From Zeugodacus cucurbitae (taxonomy: Eukaryota; Arthropoda; Insecta; Diptera; Tephritidae), in the NCBI RefSeq assembly GCF_028554725.1, contig NC_071670.1, positions 71,027,001 through 71,091,000 on the forward strand: a stretch of 64,000 nt of DNA, read 5' to 3'. Made by a program: the position numbers and the translations under genes. The notes beneath the pieces were generated by a model. That model was not told the origin of the DNA. It did not search any database and worked only from the letters and a program-made list of their open reading frames with translations. Shown one piece after another: positions 24,635 through 35,933 of the stretch. How positions within the stretch are numbered: the stretch's first letter is position 1; each line of letters begins with the position of its first letter.

Positions 24635-27125
24635 GGTCTTTTCTCACTTCTCTCTTTGTACGGCAGCATTTATTGAAGCCCACGCTTTAAGTAGCACTCA
24701 GATCAGCACCCATTAATTCACACATACTTTCAAGGGATGTAACAACAGCTAATATGATAAAAGCCAATAACGGTTAATGCGTTGTAATAAACGCAAAAAT
24801 TTTCCGAGTGACTTTTTGCTCGCTTTTTGCGCGCCGTTGAAATGGAGACACATAAAAGCAAAGTTTCTGCGAAAGTTTAGTACATTTCAAAGGCAGTAGC
24901 TTTGGTGCGGGGGTTATAGGGGTGCCACAAGGTTTTGGCGAGCGACAATTGGAGGAACTTCACAATTGAATCAATTTGGTGGCGCACAAACACATTAACA
25001 CCGACACACACACACACCCCAAGTCATGTGCGCCTAACGGCTTTACCATCGTAAATGTCGAAACTTTGATTATGGGAAAACTTTTCAAAGTAGCCATAAT
25101 ATAACTTGAATGTATGCCACACTGGAGCGCTTGTTGTTGTTGTTGCGCTGTACGCTATCTATTTTATTGGTGCGCTAAGTGCAAATTCTGCCAATTGTAG
25201 GCGCTTCCAGCCGCTCAAAGAAGCAGCACCCATTGTAGCTTAGGCATGGTGGGTTTTGGAGGTCGATTATAACGGATTTAAAACGGTACTTGGCTGAATA
25301 GTGGTAAGGAAGCTGAATATTGGAGTTTTTATTGCTCACAGCGGAAGCGGAAATGCAATTGTGCGCTGCTGAGCGGTTGCCCTCCGGCTAACGGTCGAAC
25401 GGTGTGGTGCAACAAACTGCAGCACGTAGGGAAATTTTTTGATCAACAACAACAGCAACAAGCGTTGCTTTCCAAACTGAAATTTTCTACAATATTATTG
25501 CTGTGAATACTCACTATTGATGTTCCGCAATATGTATTGTTGTTGTTGCTGTAATTTGTTAGCTACTATTGATTTTGTGCAATGAAGCGCAACATCGAAC
25601 GCGATGTTGAAATTGAAAACGCTTCTACCATTTTTGCTGGCTATGTAACGGTATTACAGTTTGTTGTTGTTGCGCTCGTCATTTGAGAATCACTATCTTA
25701 TTTATAGCTGGCATCAGCTCCTTTTAAATACAAAGCAGATCCTGAAGCGCCACAGTCTAATGGAAAGTTGCAACAACGGAGCGGAGGCGCGCTGCCGGCA
25801 GGAAAACAACGGTCCACAGCGACGAGCGGAGTCATAATAATCCATGAAAGAGTGCATTCAATGGTTATGGCAAAGAAAAGCCAATGTAAAAGATCGCAAT
25901 GTTGTTGCACCAATAAGCTTCTTCCTCCTTGAAGTATCTCTGAGCTTCTACAAACTGTATGTGTGTTTGTTCGCACATTTGTCGCATTGCAATAAATCGC
26001 TTTGCCACATAAATAAACCCATTTTCGTTATTCCATTTGATTTAATCGATTACAGTTATATCGTCGAGAAAATGACATATGATGCATGTGTGTGTGTGTA
26101 AATAATGCACTTCCAATCAGTTATGTGTGTCTTTCTCTGTGTTCGGCTGTGCTCCAACTTCGAGTATATTTATTCCACTCAATTGAGCTGCAACTCAATT
26201 ATTTACGAGTTTCGGTGAAATGAGGCACCAACTGTCGCATAAACTATTTGGTGGCTTAAGATAAGTGGAATAAAATTGATTTAGGAATTAGTGAAGACAT
26301 AAAAATATAAATGAGTGTCCCGAAAAACACCCGTTCAAGCAAATATGTTCAAAGTTGAAGCAATGTTTTTGCCAATTTAGCTTTAAAAATTATTTGTTTT
26401 CATTTTTATTTAAAAATATTGATAAAAAAAAATAAATAAAATATTGCAAAGAACACTTTAATCTCAAAGGTTTTAATAGACTCCGTTCAATAAGTTCCGT
26501 TCCAAATCCAACGTATCTGAACTAAACAAGCCTTAAATGTGATTAAATTTAGTTTAATTTAAATTTAAATTTAGCCAATTGATAAATTTACCGGCCTTTG
26601 CACGATTTAAACGATTATTAAGATCGATTTACCATACTAAATAATATCTCCATTTATTTTAAATTGAATTTAAATCGACTTGAAAATCATATACAACTCT
26701 GCGACAAAGACGTACGATATACGTACTTTGCCTGCGATTAGCTGAATTTTTTCATTACAAGATGATACGGTAGATGTCGCTGCTGAAAAATATTAATCAG
26801 CTGATAAAACTCACCAAGTTCTTATGAAAAGCAAAAACAAAAATGTATAACAGCTGATCGGTTCGCGAGTAGCCGGCAGTATAAAAGGCAAAAAAGGGTT
26901 TCACAATAAAGATTTAAATTGATCAATTAATTTGGCTGCCTAAAAAAGATATTAACTTTGGGCAAGTATGACCCTTTTATATGAAACTGTAACACATATA
27001 TGTATAGTATGTCTAGGCTTCAATAACTTGTTCATGAAACCAAAATGAAATGGAATGATGATTGGGGACAAAACAGCTTGTGTTAGAGCTCGTAAGCGTG
27101 CTTTACGTAAATTGAGTTTTAACTA
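24635..27125. other. Noncoding stretch, no gene recognised
   Basis: Holds GTT and CAA runs and a CA run near 25,005-25,017. A TATA-box-like TATAAAAGG lies at about 26,880, downstream of two CAGCTGAT motifs (about 26,810 and 26,852), with no recognisable start site or gene after it. No coding exon is supported. Confidence 0.45.
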
Positions 27126-27131
27126 AAAATA

Positions 27132-27280
27132 ATTGCTGCAAAACATGGTCGAAAATGGGGTCTCTCGGCTGGAACTTATTCAAGCTAGCCGCGGCGAAAA
27201 CTTACCCGAAATGATTTTGAAAACTCAATGGCAAATCCTAATCTTTACAATAAAATAAAATTCCTTGCCATAACATTACT
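27132..27280 (+). pseudogene. Tc1/mariner transposase C-terminal remnant
   Basis: The plus strand reads LLQNMVENG, then RLELIQASRGENLPEMILK, and ends soon after in stops. This corresponds to the C-terminal motif (LLQKVVEN, LEFIRASRG, LPEIIFK) seen in the related remnants at 21.3-22.2 and 29.4 kb. The catalytic part is not recognisable upstream. The piece is too short to be functional. Confidence 0.5.
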
Positions 27281-29410
27281 TGCTATGCTTGAAAGCCACT
27301 AAGCATAAAAAACACCACTTACTTACAAGGGGAGCGAGCTTTTGATTTGGGTAATGAGGGAATCTCTCAGGTCGAAATATTCACTTTATTTATTGGAGAG
27401 TGACCACCTTATAAATAAAACTATATCAGACATAATCTCTTTCGCTCGTTCCCTCTCTCACTCCACTAAAATAAGCTCGAGCGATTATTATAAAAGTAGA
27501 AACATTAAACATAAAGAGAAGAACTCAAAGGAAGCCGGCATGTTTTCAAATGTATTCGTCTCACTTCATATTTTTGTATTATTTATTATTTTCGCAGACG
27601 AACAAAAGGTGTATACAAATATTTTTAACCACGCACGACTCCAACCGCAGGCATATGCCGGCACGCTTATTGCAAATTTACCCACACCCAAACGCACACA
27701 CTCACATTGGAACGCATGTATTCACGCACTCTCCCACGCATACTCGCAACAACCTTCAGCCATAAAAGTTCAATTCATTTGCACTGATTGACTTTCAATT
27801 GAGTTCAATTACAAAAACAACAGCAATAAATGCAAAACCCAACAGCAACAAGAACATCAATAATGCATGCGAGTGTGTGTGTGTGTGTGTGTGTGTGTAT
27901 AGATGACAGCCTGCCTGCCTGCAACATAAACCAAATAAACAAGGAAAGTTGAAAGCAAATAAATAAGCGCGCTTATATCAGCATACAAATCACACACACA
28001 CATACATACAAGCACGTGCGTCCGTGTGAAAAGCCTGTGAATGAAAGGCGCGAGCTTCGCAGCTGCTGTGTGTGAGGCTGTGAAAATCTCTGGCGCTGGC
28101 TCGAAACTCTAAAGTCGAGTGATGTCAGCTCTTCATTTTTGTCCTGTCTTCCTTTTGATACTATTTTCGTTTTTTATTGCGTATTTCTGTCATACTTCAT
28201 CTTCTTCTTATTTATGCCACATGCTGCCGTTCAACTGACATTCATGACACCATCAGCCACACCATCAGCATCAGCATCAGCATCGTCATCGCCGTCATTC
28301 ACAGCGTACTTAGCACCGGCTACAGTGTTGACAATAACAATAACGACAACGGCTGCAACAACAACAACAACAACACCTGTTAAAAATGGCATTGTTGTTT
28401 CAGGCATTGCAGCGTCACGTTGCCGCGCTTCCTGCTGTGGGATGCCTAGCAGATGACTCCACCACTTCATCACTACCTCCCTCCCCCACGAAGTGTTCAA
28501 TGTGTGTGTGGGGGTCACACTTTTCATCAATACCAATCAAAAGCAATTGAATTTTATTTTTATGGAGGCATAAAAAGTTTTCTTCTCACAGCGCCCGCGA
28601 GCACAGATTTCTCGTCTCTCGTTTCATAGTAGTCGGAGAACAAAGACAGACACGCGAAGTTCTTCAGCGACAGCAGTGCGACCCTCCGAGCAGCAACGGC
28701 GTGCATTGTAGGTGCTTTATTGTTATTATTTTATGATTATTTTATAAAATTTTATTAAGTTTTCCATCTTCCCCTCACCCGCAGCACTCGCTCACTCGTT
28801 AGGAGTTTAAATGTTTCACGCTGCAATTGTGTCATTCATGAGTGTTTGTTGTTGTTACAAACGACTTTCATTGGCTTCACGTTGTATATTACACGTTTTG
28901 CGCCTAGAAATAAGCAACGATTTCCTTCAATTCACAAGCGTTGTCTGTCTGCCTGTTACTTATTTGTCGTTGCATTTGTGTCATATTTTATTTCCAGCGG
29001 CGCTTTGAATTCATCAATTGATTCAATTTAGTGCCATTAAAGGGTGCGCGTGTCTCACCAGGTGCTGAGCCATACGAGACATATGACATCACAGGGAAAA
29101 TAAATTAATGTGCCTCAGGTAAAAAGTTCAAAGGCAGCAAGATAAGGGAGTCATTTCCCAATACATTTTTACTTTTATTCTATTTATTTTTCTTTCATGT
29201 GAAGACAACTAAGTGCTTGCTGCCTAAATGCTATAAAAAACAAGAAACAGTCACTGCTTTTAACTTTTTTTAACTCGCATGACTATATAGTTAAAATAAA
29301 ATATATATATATAAATATATAATGTGTGGTCTTTTAAACTCATAAGATTTAGTATTATGGCTAATAATTTAGCCATTTTATTATATAGATACCACACCAC
29401 TCTATATGCC
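27281..29410. other. Noncoding stretch with simple repeats
   Basis: Contains a GT run (27,873-27,898) and CAT/CAG and CAA arrays (28,250-28,378). A 149-codon frame at 27,342-27,791 has no recognised domain. A GC-richer patch at 28,600-28,710 resembles a 5' leader, but no splice site or start can be fixed. Confidence 0.45.
27873..27898. repeat. GT dinucleotide microsatellite
   Basis: Thirteen uninterrupted GT units. This is the longest perfect dinucleotide run I noticed in the window. Confidence 0.95.
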
Positions 29411-29414
29411 TTTA

Positions 29415-29510
29415 TGTTTTAAAAATGATTTCGAGCAAGTGGTTCGAATAAATTCCAGCCCAGATATCCCATCGTCATCGACCACTTTTTGAAGCAATTG
29501 GGGCCGTATG
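29415..29510 (-). pseudogene. Tc1/mariner transposase C-terminal remnant
   Basis: The minus strand reads IRPQLLQKVVDDDGISGLEF, then IRTTCSK, and shifts frame to LEIIFK. It is the third copy of the same C-terminal segment found at 21.3-22.2 and 27.1 kb. It has at least one frameshift and no catalytic region. Confidence 0.5.
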
Positions 29511-30173
29511 CCAACAGCTAAAACATGGTTTCGGAGTCAATCTGTTCATTGTGAAATGCCAAACCAAATTGAGTATAAATCGATATAATCTCAGATGTAT
29601 TGGCAATTGCATTCACATCCAATATATTTGATATCATCTTTAATCTGTCTTGATATAATCTTTCAAAAAGCTCCGAAAAAACTTTTCATAAGAAATATGT
29701 CAAGCTGTTAGTAAAAAATATAAAAAGCAAGTGTATGAACGTCCTATTAAAACTATTTTAAAGACATCTTTTGAAACGAGCTTTTCTGAAAAGCTTTCCT
29801 CATGAGAGGCAAAAGTGTGCTGAGACAGGAAAATATTAACTTAGCATACAATCTGAACAATGCGAATGATTTTGTAATAAAAGCTATAAAAAAATGGACT
29901 AGAAAAACGTTTTTCAGGACTTTAACAAGATTTTTTGAGACAAGGTTTTCCGAAAAGCAAAAGAGAAGCTTTTCTTTTTTTTTTGTTAATAAAAACTAGA
30001 GTAAATATTTGAAAAAAATTTGTTTGATTATTTTCGAAACGAAACATTTCGAGATTCTTTCAATATTTTTTGGGTCTGCTTAAAGCTCATCTCCGTTTTT
30101 ACCTTCAACTTTGCACTGTTTCTAAACCACACTGTTACTTCTCCGCAGCTGTTTTGAATCAAGTTATTCGTAA

Positions 30174-30593
30174 GGCAGTAGTCTGCTTTACAGGCTTCAA
30201 AAAATCGATTTTTTTGTTTTGTTTTAAATCTCTTCCAAAACTATCCAAGAATATGTCTTTAAAAAACTTCGAAAAAATTTGGAATTTTATAAGTTCTTCG
30301 GTATTTTTTTACTTCATAAAGAAAAGGAACTTATGAAAATTGGTTCGACTGTTTCAGATGCATCGCACGACCTCCATCACCGGCACCGATTTACAAGTGC
30401 AGACTCCAGGCGCTCCAGAAAAATACTTACAACTTTGAAAAAATTTCAATATTTTTTAATAATAAATATTGTTTTTAAGCCTTAAATATAGTACACTATC
30501 GTCTTAAAATTCCGTTTACCGCAATCATTTCCTTCCCTTTAAAAAAATGCTAAAATAAATGCTTTTTTTCGGCTTCTAAAGCAGACTACTGCC
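30174..30593. mobile_element. Inverted-repeat element related to the TTAA group
   Basis: Perfect 17-bp inverted repeats: GGCAGTAGTCTGCTTTA at 30,174-30,190 and its complement at 30,577-30,593. The outer four bases are GTAA on the left and TTGA on the right, each one change from TTAA, so a decayed TTAA duplication is possible. Near the left end TTCAAAAAATCGATTTTTT is shared with the element at 21,421-22,080, followed by similar CAAGAATAT blocks. The 420-bp body is noncoding. Confidence 0.6.
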
Positions 30594-32344
30594 TTGAAAA
30601 AAATCATTCACTCATTTATCTCTCACAGAAAACCGTATACTGTAATTTCTCAAATTGTCAAATTGGATTAACAGTTGTCGTTATCGAGAAATCACAAGCA
30701 ATCATTTTGTTAAACACAAAGTGCACAAAAACTAAATGTTTTGAGTTATCTTTAAATGGTCGGTCAATAAAAGGTGCAAAATACTCAAAGAGTTCACAAA
30801 TTAAAATCAACAAATTAAACTTATCACCCGCACACCCGCCCTTTACTCACACAAACACAAACACACACGCACACACAAGAAGAGCGATGAAAGCGCCTCA
30901 AAAGCTACCATGGTGAATCGCCTTTAATTTGTAGTTTTGCATTTCGCTTTGGCAATTTAAATTGCAAAATTCCCATTTAATTTGAGAATAAATATTTTTG
31001 TTTGCTTGCAGCAATAAAAACAACAGCAACAACAACAAACAACAAACCAATTGAACTGCACAAGCAAATGTAAAATGGGAGTAGCAATGCAAATGCAATG
31101 AAAACGAAAATGAAAATGAATAAAATAAATAAAAACAAATGGAATGAATGAAATAAAACGAAACGAAATGAAATGAAAATCAACACAAATGTCATGTGAA
31201 AATTGATGAAAAACTTTTCCAATTTCTAATCTACGAACGTTGTCTCTATGAGAATGCTACAAATGACAAATGGAAAAACCAATTGTGCACAACAAAACAA
31301 CAACTAAGCAGAGGATCATAAGTACCCACACAACACACACCCACACACACACCCAACATCCACAACAAGCAACAACGCAGCAGCTACAACGTGTTAATAG
31401 GCGTGAGAGAGGAGGGGCCTGAACTGCTGATTGCGGTGTATGCCTTCTGATCTGTTGCTGATGTTTGGATGTTTGGGCCACACAATTGCACAGGCATTAC
31501 GGAATTAGGCGGCGATGCAGTGCGGTTACTGGAGCCCTGCCGCACTCATTGCGGAATTTAACTGTTTACACCCTCCTCCGCACCTCGTACACTCTCTCTA
31601 TCGTCAAACCTCCTACTGTTTTGCTGCTTTATTCTGTTGTCTGCTCTGCATTAGTCAGTCGCTCGAATAATCCGCAAAGTATTTTAGATAAAAATATTTC
31701 AAATTCATTTCGAGCGTTGAGCGGGCGGGCCGGGCCGTCGGCTGGTTCGAGTGGTGAGTTTGTGTAAAATTCGGAAAGGATTAAGCCAGCTGTAGCAACG
31801 ATAGCAAAACAAAAATGAAAATGAAAAAACTCTGTTTTGAGTGAAATAAACATACGAATTACAAGCGAATTGTGTGCGTTGGAAAAATCAAAGCGGAGAG
31901 CGGCAAGTGGAGGTCGACGGAGGATGGAGGTCAAATATTATTGGTAAAAAGAGAATTATTTTAATTCTGACGAAAGCAGTGATTGGTTAGATATTAATTA
32001 AACAGTAATAGTAATTAGAAAAACAAAAGAATTACATTTAATAAGCAAACATAAACATACAGGTAAGGGAGGGCTATATATAGGAGCTCTGGATCCTGGA
32101 TCGCTCTCAATAGTTTTTGCCATCAAACTAAATTTTATCCATGATTATACATTCACTTAATTTAGCTAAGGGATCTCACATCTTAACCGATATGTACGGC
32201 ATAAAATTCACCGGAAGTTTGAAAATAAATTTTAACAGGTTCATAGGGGCCAGAGGATGTATTCATCCAATTTTATTTGAAGAAAAATTATTCCCAATAA
32301 TTTTTTTAAATATCAAATATTTTACAATGTTTTAAAAAAAAAAA
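30594..32344. other. Noncoding stretch with low-complexity DNA
   Basis: An A-rich, GAAAA/GAAAT-like tract spans 31,100-31,180. CA and CAA runs occur at 30,848-30,880 and 31,018-31,045. A GC-rich segment ends in GTGGTGAGTTTG near 31,753-31,764, which could serve as a splice donor, but the exon it would end is not identifiable. Confidence 0.45.
31100..31180. repeat. Low-complexity GAAAA/GAAAT-like tract
   Basis: An irregular run of 4- to 6-bp purine-rich units such as GAAAAT, GAATAAA and GAAAC over about 80 bp. It has no coding content. Confidence 0.7.
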
Positions 32345-32795
32345 CTTATTCATTGGCACTGAGATCTTCATATTCGATATCTGGGGCCTTGAAAAGTTAA
32401 AGTCCGAGAAAAATATTCGCACTGAAATTCTTAAAAACATTTGAGAGATTTACCTGCATTTCCGATTAAATAATTCGTTTTCCCTGAGGTCTTCATGTTC
32501 GCTATCTGGGGCTTTCAATTTTTAAACAGGCGATACCATACAATAAATGCAGTATTTGTACACAGAGATTTTAGATTTTAAAGTGAACGACTCAGATAGA
32601 ATACACAATTGTATTATATGCGAAGTAGACGTGGCTTTGAACCAATTCCACGTGTTTTTCAACCGTAACATCATTATGTCATGAAATGTTATGTACCAAA
32701 TTTGTTTGAAATTGGTCAAGTAGTTCTTGAGGTATGATTTTTGACCAAAATGTGGGTGACGAAAACTCCATTTTAAATTTACCAACTCTTAAAAT
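32345..32795 (-). mobile_element. HINE family A, internal fragment
   Basis: Read on the minus strand it contains the family-A internal blocks: a TCAAGAACTACTTGACCAAT version of the CTCAGGAACTACTCGAC block, a long-range AACCACG/ACGTGG stretch, and GGCCCCAGATATCGAA. The last block is present twice (near 32,385 and 32,500, the second as AGCCCCAGATAGCGAA), so part is internally duplicated. Both ends are missing. Confidence 0.55.
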
Positions 32796-34004
32796 AAAAA
32801 CTAAAAAAAGTTCAACCATTTAAAAGAAATTCTATTATAAATGTTAAAAGCAGTGAAGATGAGAGAACTTAAATTCATATTAATTGATAATATTTTCCAC
32901 CCTTTAATAAGCGTAATATTCCTTACAGCACACCCTAATGAACAAATAAGAAATTCGTAAGAAAACATGCACACCAAATGCGATGACCTAACTTTTCGCC
33001 AAAGAATGTACTTTAACGACTTTCGATACACCCGGAGCACAAGCACGGGTATATTTCACAAATACTTTCGTAAGACAGTTGAGATCCAAGTTGAATTACG
33101 AGTGCGAGGTCGTGGCGGTGGCACAAAATAATTAGCAGCAGCAGCAACAGCAATTAGCCGAGTTCGAATGGCCAGTTAGCCAGTTAGTTAGTTAGCAGCG
33201 AAGGAATGTGTGCAATAAAGGCGAAATAAACGAAAAGTAAATAAATAAAAATACACGAAAGAGTTTCTCCAACTCCTTTTTACACACGAATTTGTATGTG
33301 TGTGTGTGTGAGTACGTGTTTTGCGGCTTTACTTGCATTACCAACTCGAGAGAGTGGCATTTTATATTATCTGCTTGAAATGTATTTAGCTACTAGTTTA
33401 TTGTTACACTGCTACAGAAAATCGTTGGCGCTCTGCAGTAGCGGTACTTTTTTATTTATTTTTATTTCATCTCGTTTTCTTCATGCCCACGAAAGTATTT
33501 CCGCTTTTGTATTCTACTTCGTTTTTTTTTTTTGCGCTGCAAACTTTAATTATCAAAGTTTGCACCAAAGCAATGACAATCAGTCGCCACCGCAACAACA
33601 ACAACAACAGCAAAGCAGTTTCTGTAGGTGTATGCGCGCGTCCAACAAGTTGGCAGACTTTTAATTTCCATTATTAGAAAGTTGTAATGGATTTCGGTTT
33701 TTCATGTCGCACAAATCGCCCTTTTGGCTTTCGATTGTTGCCATTGCTTGCCTACTTCTTGTTATATAAATGTGTGTCGATATGCTTTGTTCTCTCAAAT
33801 ATGTGTTTTCTCAAAGTAAGAAAGTAAATTTAATTCCTGAAGTCAAGCAGCTTAACACTTGTAGATTTAAATAGTACATGGCGTATACGTAACATTGAAT
33901 ATCTTTGATTTGGTCTTTCCCTTTATCACTGTCTGTATCCCTTTAAAGTAATCGTAAAGTTGTAAGCTCATAGTTCAGTGTTGAATGATTTGATAATTAA
34001 AGCT
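32796..34004. other. Noncoding stretch, no gene recognised
   Basis: Includes CAG/CAA runs (33,138-33,155 and 33,592-33,612) and a GT run near 33,297-33,310. The 122-codon frame at 33,296-33,664 is low-complexity at its end and has no domain. Confidence 0.45.
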
Positions 34005-35933
34005 ATAAAGGTAAAATTTGGTATAAAAAAGGGAGAATGGTGTGGCGTCGCCCACTATTGGGTGAAAGACAATATCTCAGGAACTACTCGACCGACCTCA
34101 ATCAAATTTACATATTTTCCTTCCGACCGCTCCGGCTTCACACGGCTTTAAACAAAGTTATAAGTTTTTACACACGCTTCCATACATATGTATGTACTTC
34201 CCGTTTCTTGTGTGGGTTCATTTAAAAAAGTAAAATGAAGAAAATTCGAGCTTGAAATTATATTTTATTTGTAATTAGCTAAATCTTGAAAAACTCACAT
34301 AACGGAAGCGGGATATGATACAAACCGAAGTTTTCTATTAACAGGAAACATTTATGTTAAGCCCTGAAGCTGACGCTGCTTCCGTCACTAAGGACTTTCT
34401 GGAGAAGAGATGTTTTTCCACTTCCGTCATTTCGAACATCCTTTCCGGTAAAATTTTTCCGGTTGCTTCATTTACGGTTCCGGCACATCATTCCCATGTC
34501 TGGTTCCATGGGTTATCCCATATCTTGTTTCAGATATCACATCAAGACCACGTGATATTTTTGTTTACATTTTTGAGTAAGGTCAATGACCACACCCTGA
34601 GCACGTGAGGGCATTTCAATTTCATATTTTTGTTTACGTGTCATTGAACCCACCCAGATCACGTGATGTCAATTGAAAGTCACGTGATATTTTTGTGTAC
34701 AATTTTTAAGTGATCACGTGATGTAGTTACAAGATCACGTGACAATTTTTGTTTACATTTCATTGACCCCACCATGATCACGTGATAATATTTTATGATA
34801 ACGTGATATTTTTGTTTACATTTTTGAGTGAGGTCAATGACCCCACCCTGATCCCGTGATATCATTTCAAGATAACGTGATATTTTTGTTTACATTTTTG
34901 AGTGAGGTCAATGACCACACCCTGATCACGTGGTTACATTTCAAGATCACGTGATATTTCTTTTTACAGGTCAATGACCCCGCCCAGATCACGTGATGTC
35001 ACATCAAGGTCACATGATATTTCTGTTTACATTTTTGAGTGAGGTCAATGACCCCACCCTGATCATGTGATGACATTTCAAGATCACGCGATATTTCTTT
35101 TTACAGATCAATGACCCCACCCTGATCACGTGATGACATTTCAAGATCACGTGATATTTTTGTTTACATTTTTGAGTGAGGTCAATGACCCCACCTGATC
35201 ACGTGATGACATTTCAAGATCACGTGATACTTCTATTTAGAGGTCATTTACCCCGCCCGGATCACGTGATGTCACATCAAGTTCACATGATATTTATGAT
35301 TAAATTTTTGAGTGAGGTCAATGACCACACTCTGATCACCTGAGGGCATTTCAAGGTCCCGTGATATTTTTGTTTACGGGTCATTGACCCCGCTCAGATC
35401 ACGTGATGTCACTTCAAGGTCACGTGATATTTTTGTTTACAGGTTATCGACTCCGCCCAGATCAGGTCATGTCAATTCAAGGTCGCGTGATATTTTTTTT
35501 TACAATTTTTAAGTGAGGTCAATGACACCGCCCAGATCACGTGATTTCATTACAATATCACATGATATATTTGTTTATTGTTTTGAGTGAGGTCAATGAC
35601 CCCGTCCAGATATATTATTCCTGATGTACGAATTTTCAAACTTCCGGTGGACTTTATACCCTATATATCGGTTAATATGTGAGATGCCGAACCGAAATTA
35701 AGTGAACATATCATCTGGATATAATGTAGCTTGGTGGTGGTGAGCATGAGTAAGATCGGTCCAGGAATTATCTCAGCCCTCATATATCATATGTATATGA
35801 TGATGATCGTTATCCTGTGGGACTTTGTGTCAAATATATGGGCCCAATTGAGTTTTGTCATAATATAATTACATAAATGAATTGCGAGTGTATAGAATTC
35901 TCGGTCACACCCCAACTTAACCCGCCTTACTTG
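34005..35933 (+). mobile_element. HINE family A carrying an internal tandem array
   Basis: The left part matches the family-A middle: GGCGTCGCCCACTATTGGG, then ATATCTCAGGAACTACTCGA. The right part matches the family-A 3' third: TCGGTTAATATGTGAGAT, a GGTGGTGGTGAGCATGAGT block, CAGGAATTATCTCAGCCCTC, ATTGCGAGTGTATAG, a decayed terminal hairpin, and TTACTTG at 35,927-35,933. Between them lies a minisatellite of about 1.1 kb that is absent from the other copies. That makes this copy about 1.9 kb long despite lacking the 5' third. Confidence 0.7.
34520..35612. repeat. Minisatellite of alternating ~63/73-bp units with paired CACGTG and IR-1 nuclear-receptor sites
   Basis: About 16 degenerate subunits. 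Each holds two ATCACGTGAT-type palindromes about 21 bp apart, a TTTTTGTTTACA spacer, and AGGTCAATGACC. Long subunits add about 10 bp (TTTTTGAGTG) before the AGGTCA. From about 34,855 to 35,400 long and short units alternate strictly, giving a higher-order period of about 136 bp. I counted 18 exact CACGTG, first at 34,549 and last at 35,538. AGGTCAATGACC occurs exactly at 34,580, 34,831, 34,905, 34,968, 35,042, 35,179, 35,315 and 35,590. A ninth reads AGGTCAATGACA (35,516) and one is GGGTCATTGACCC (35,378). AGGTCA-N-TGACC is the established IR-1 form bound by EcR/USP. CACGTG is the canonical E-box for bHLH proteins. Function is inference. Confidence 0.9.

Noticed and set aside
27342..27791. 149-codon plus-strand frame as a gene
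   Set aside because: The second half is translated CA-rich repeat sequence and the first half has no recognisable domain. No splice or promoter context.
29438..29456. tRNA-like GGTTCGAAT motif
   Set aside because: It is part of a mariner transposase remnant read on the other strand, and the same piece recurs near 22,096.
31690..31760. tRNA gene, from a GGTTCGAGT T-loop-like motif
   Set aside because: No matching A box, no acceptor-stem pairing and no cloverleaf could be drawn upstream.
33060..33130. Core promoter (CAGTTG initiator with GGTCG downstream element)
   Set aside because: The GGTCG lies at +32 rather than +28, and that spacing is strict for this element.
34520..35612. CRISPR-like array
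   Set aside because: The units are degenerate, contiguous, of alternating 63/73 bp length, with no unique spacers, and they sit in a eukaryotic mobile element.
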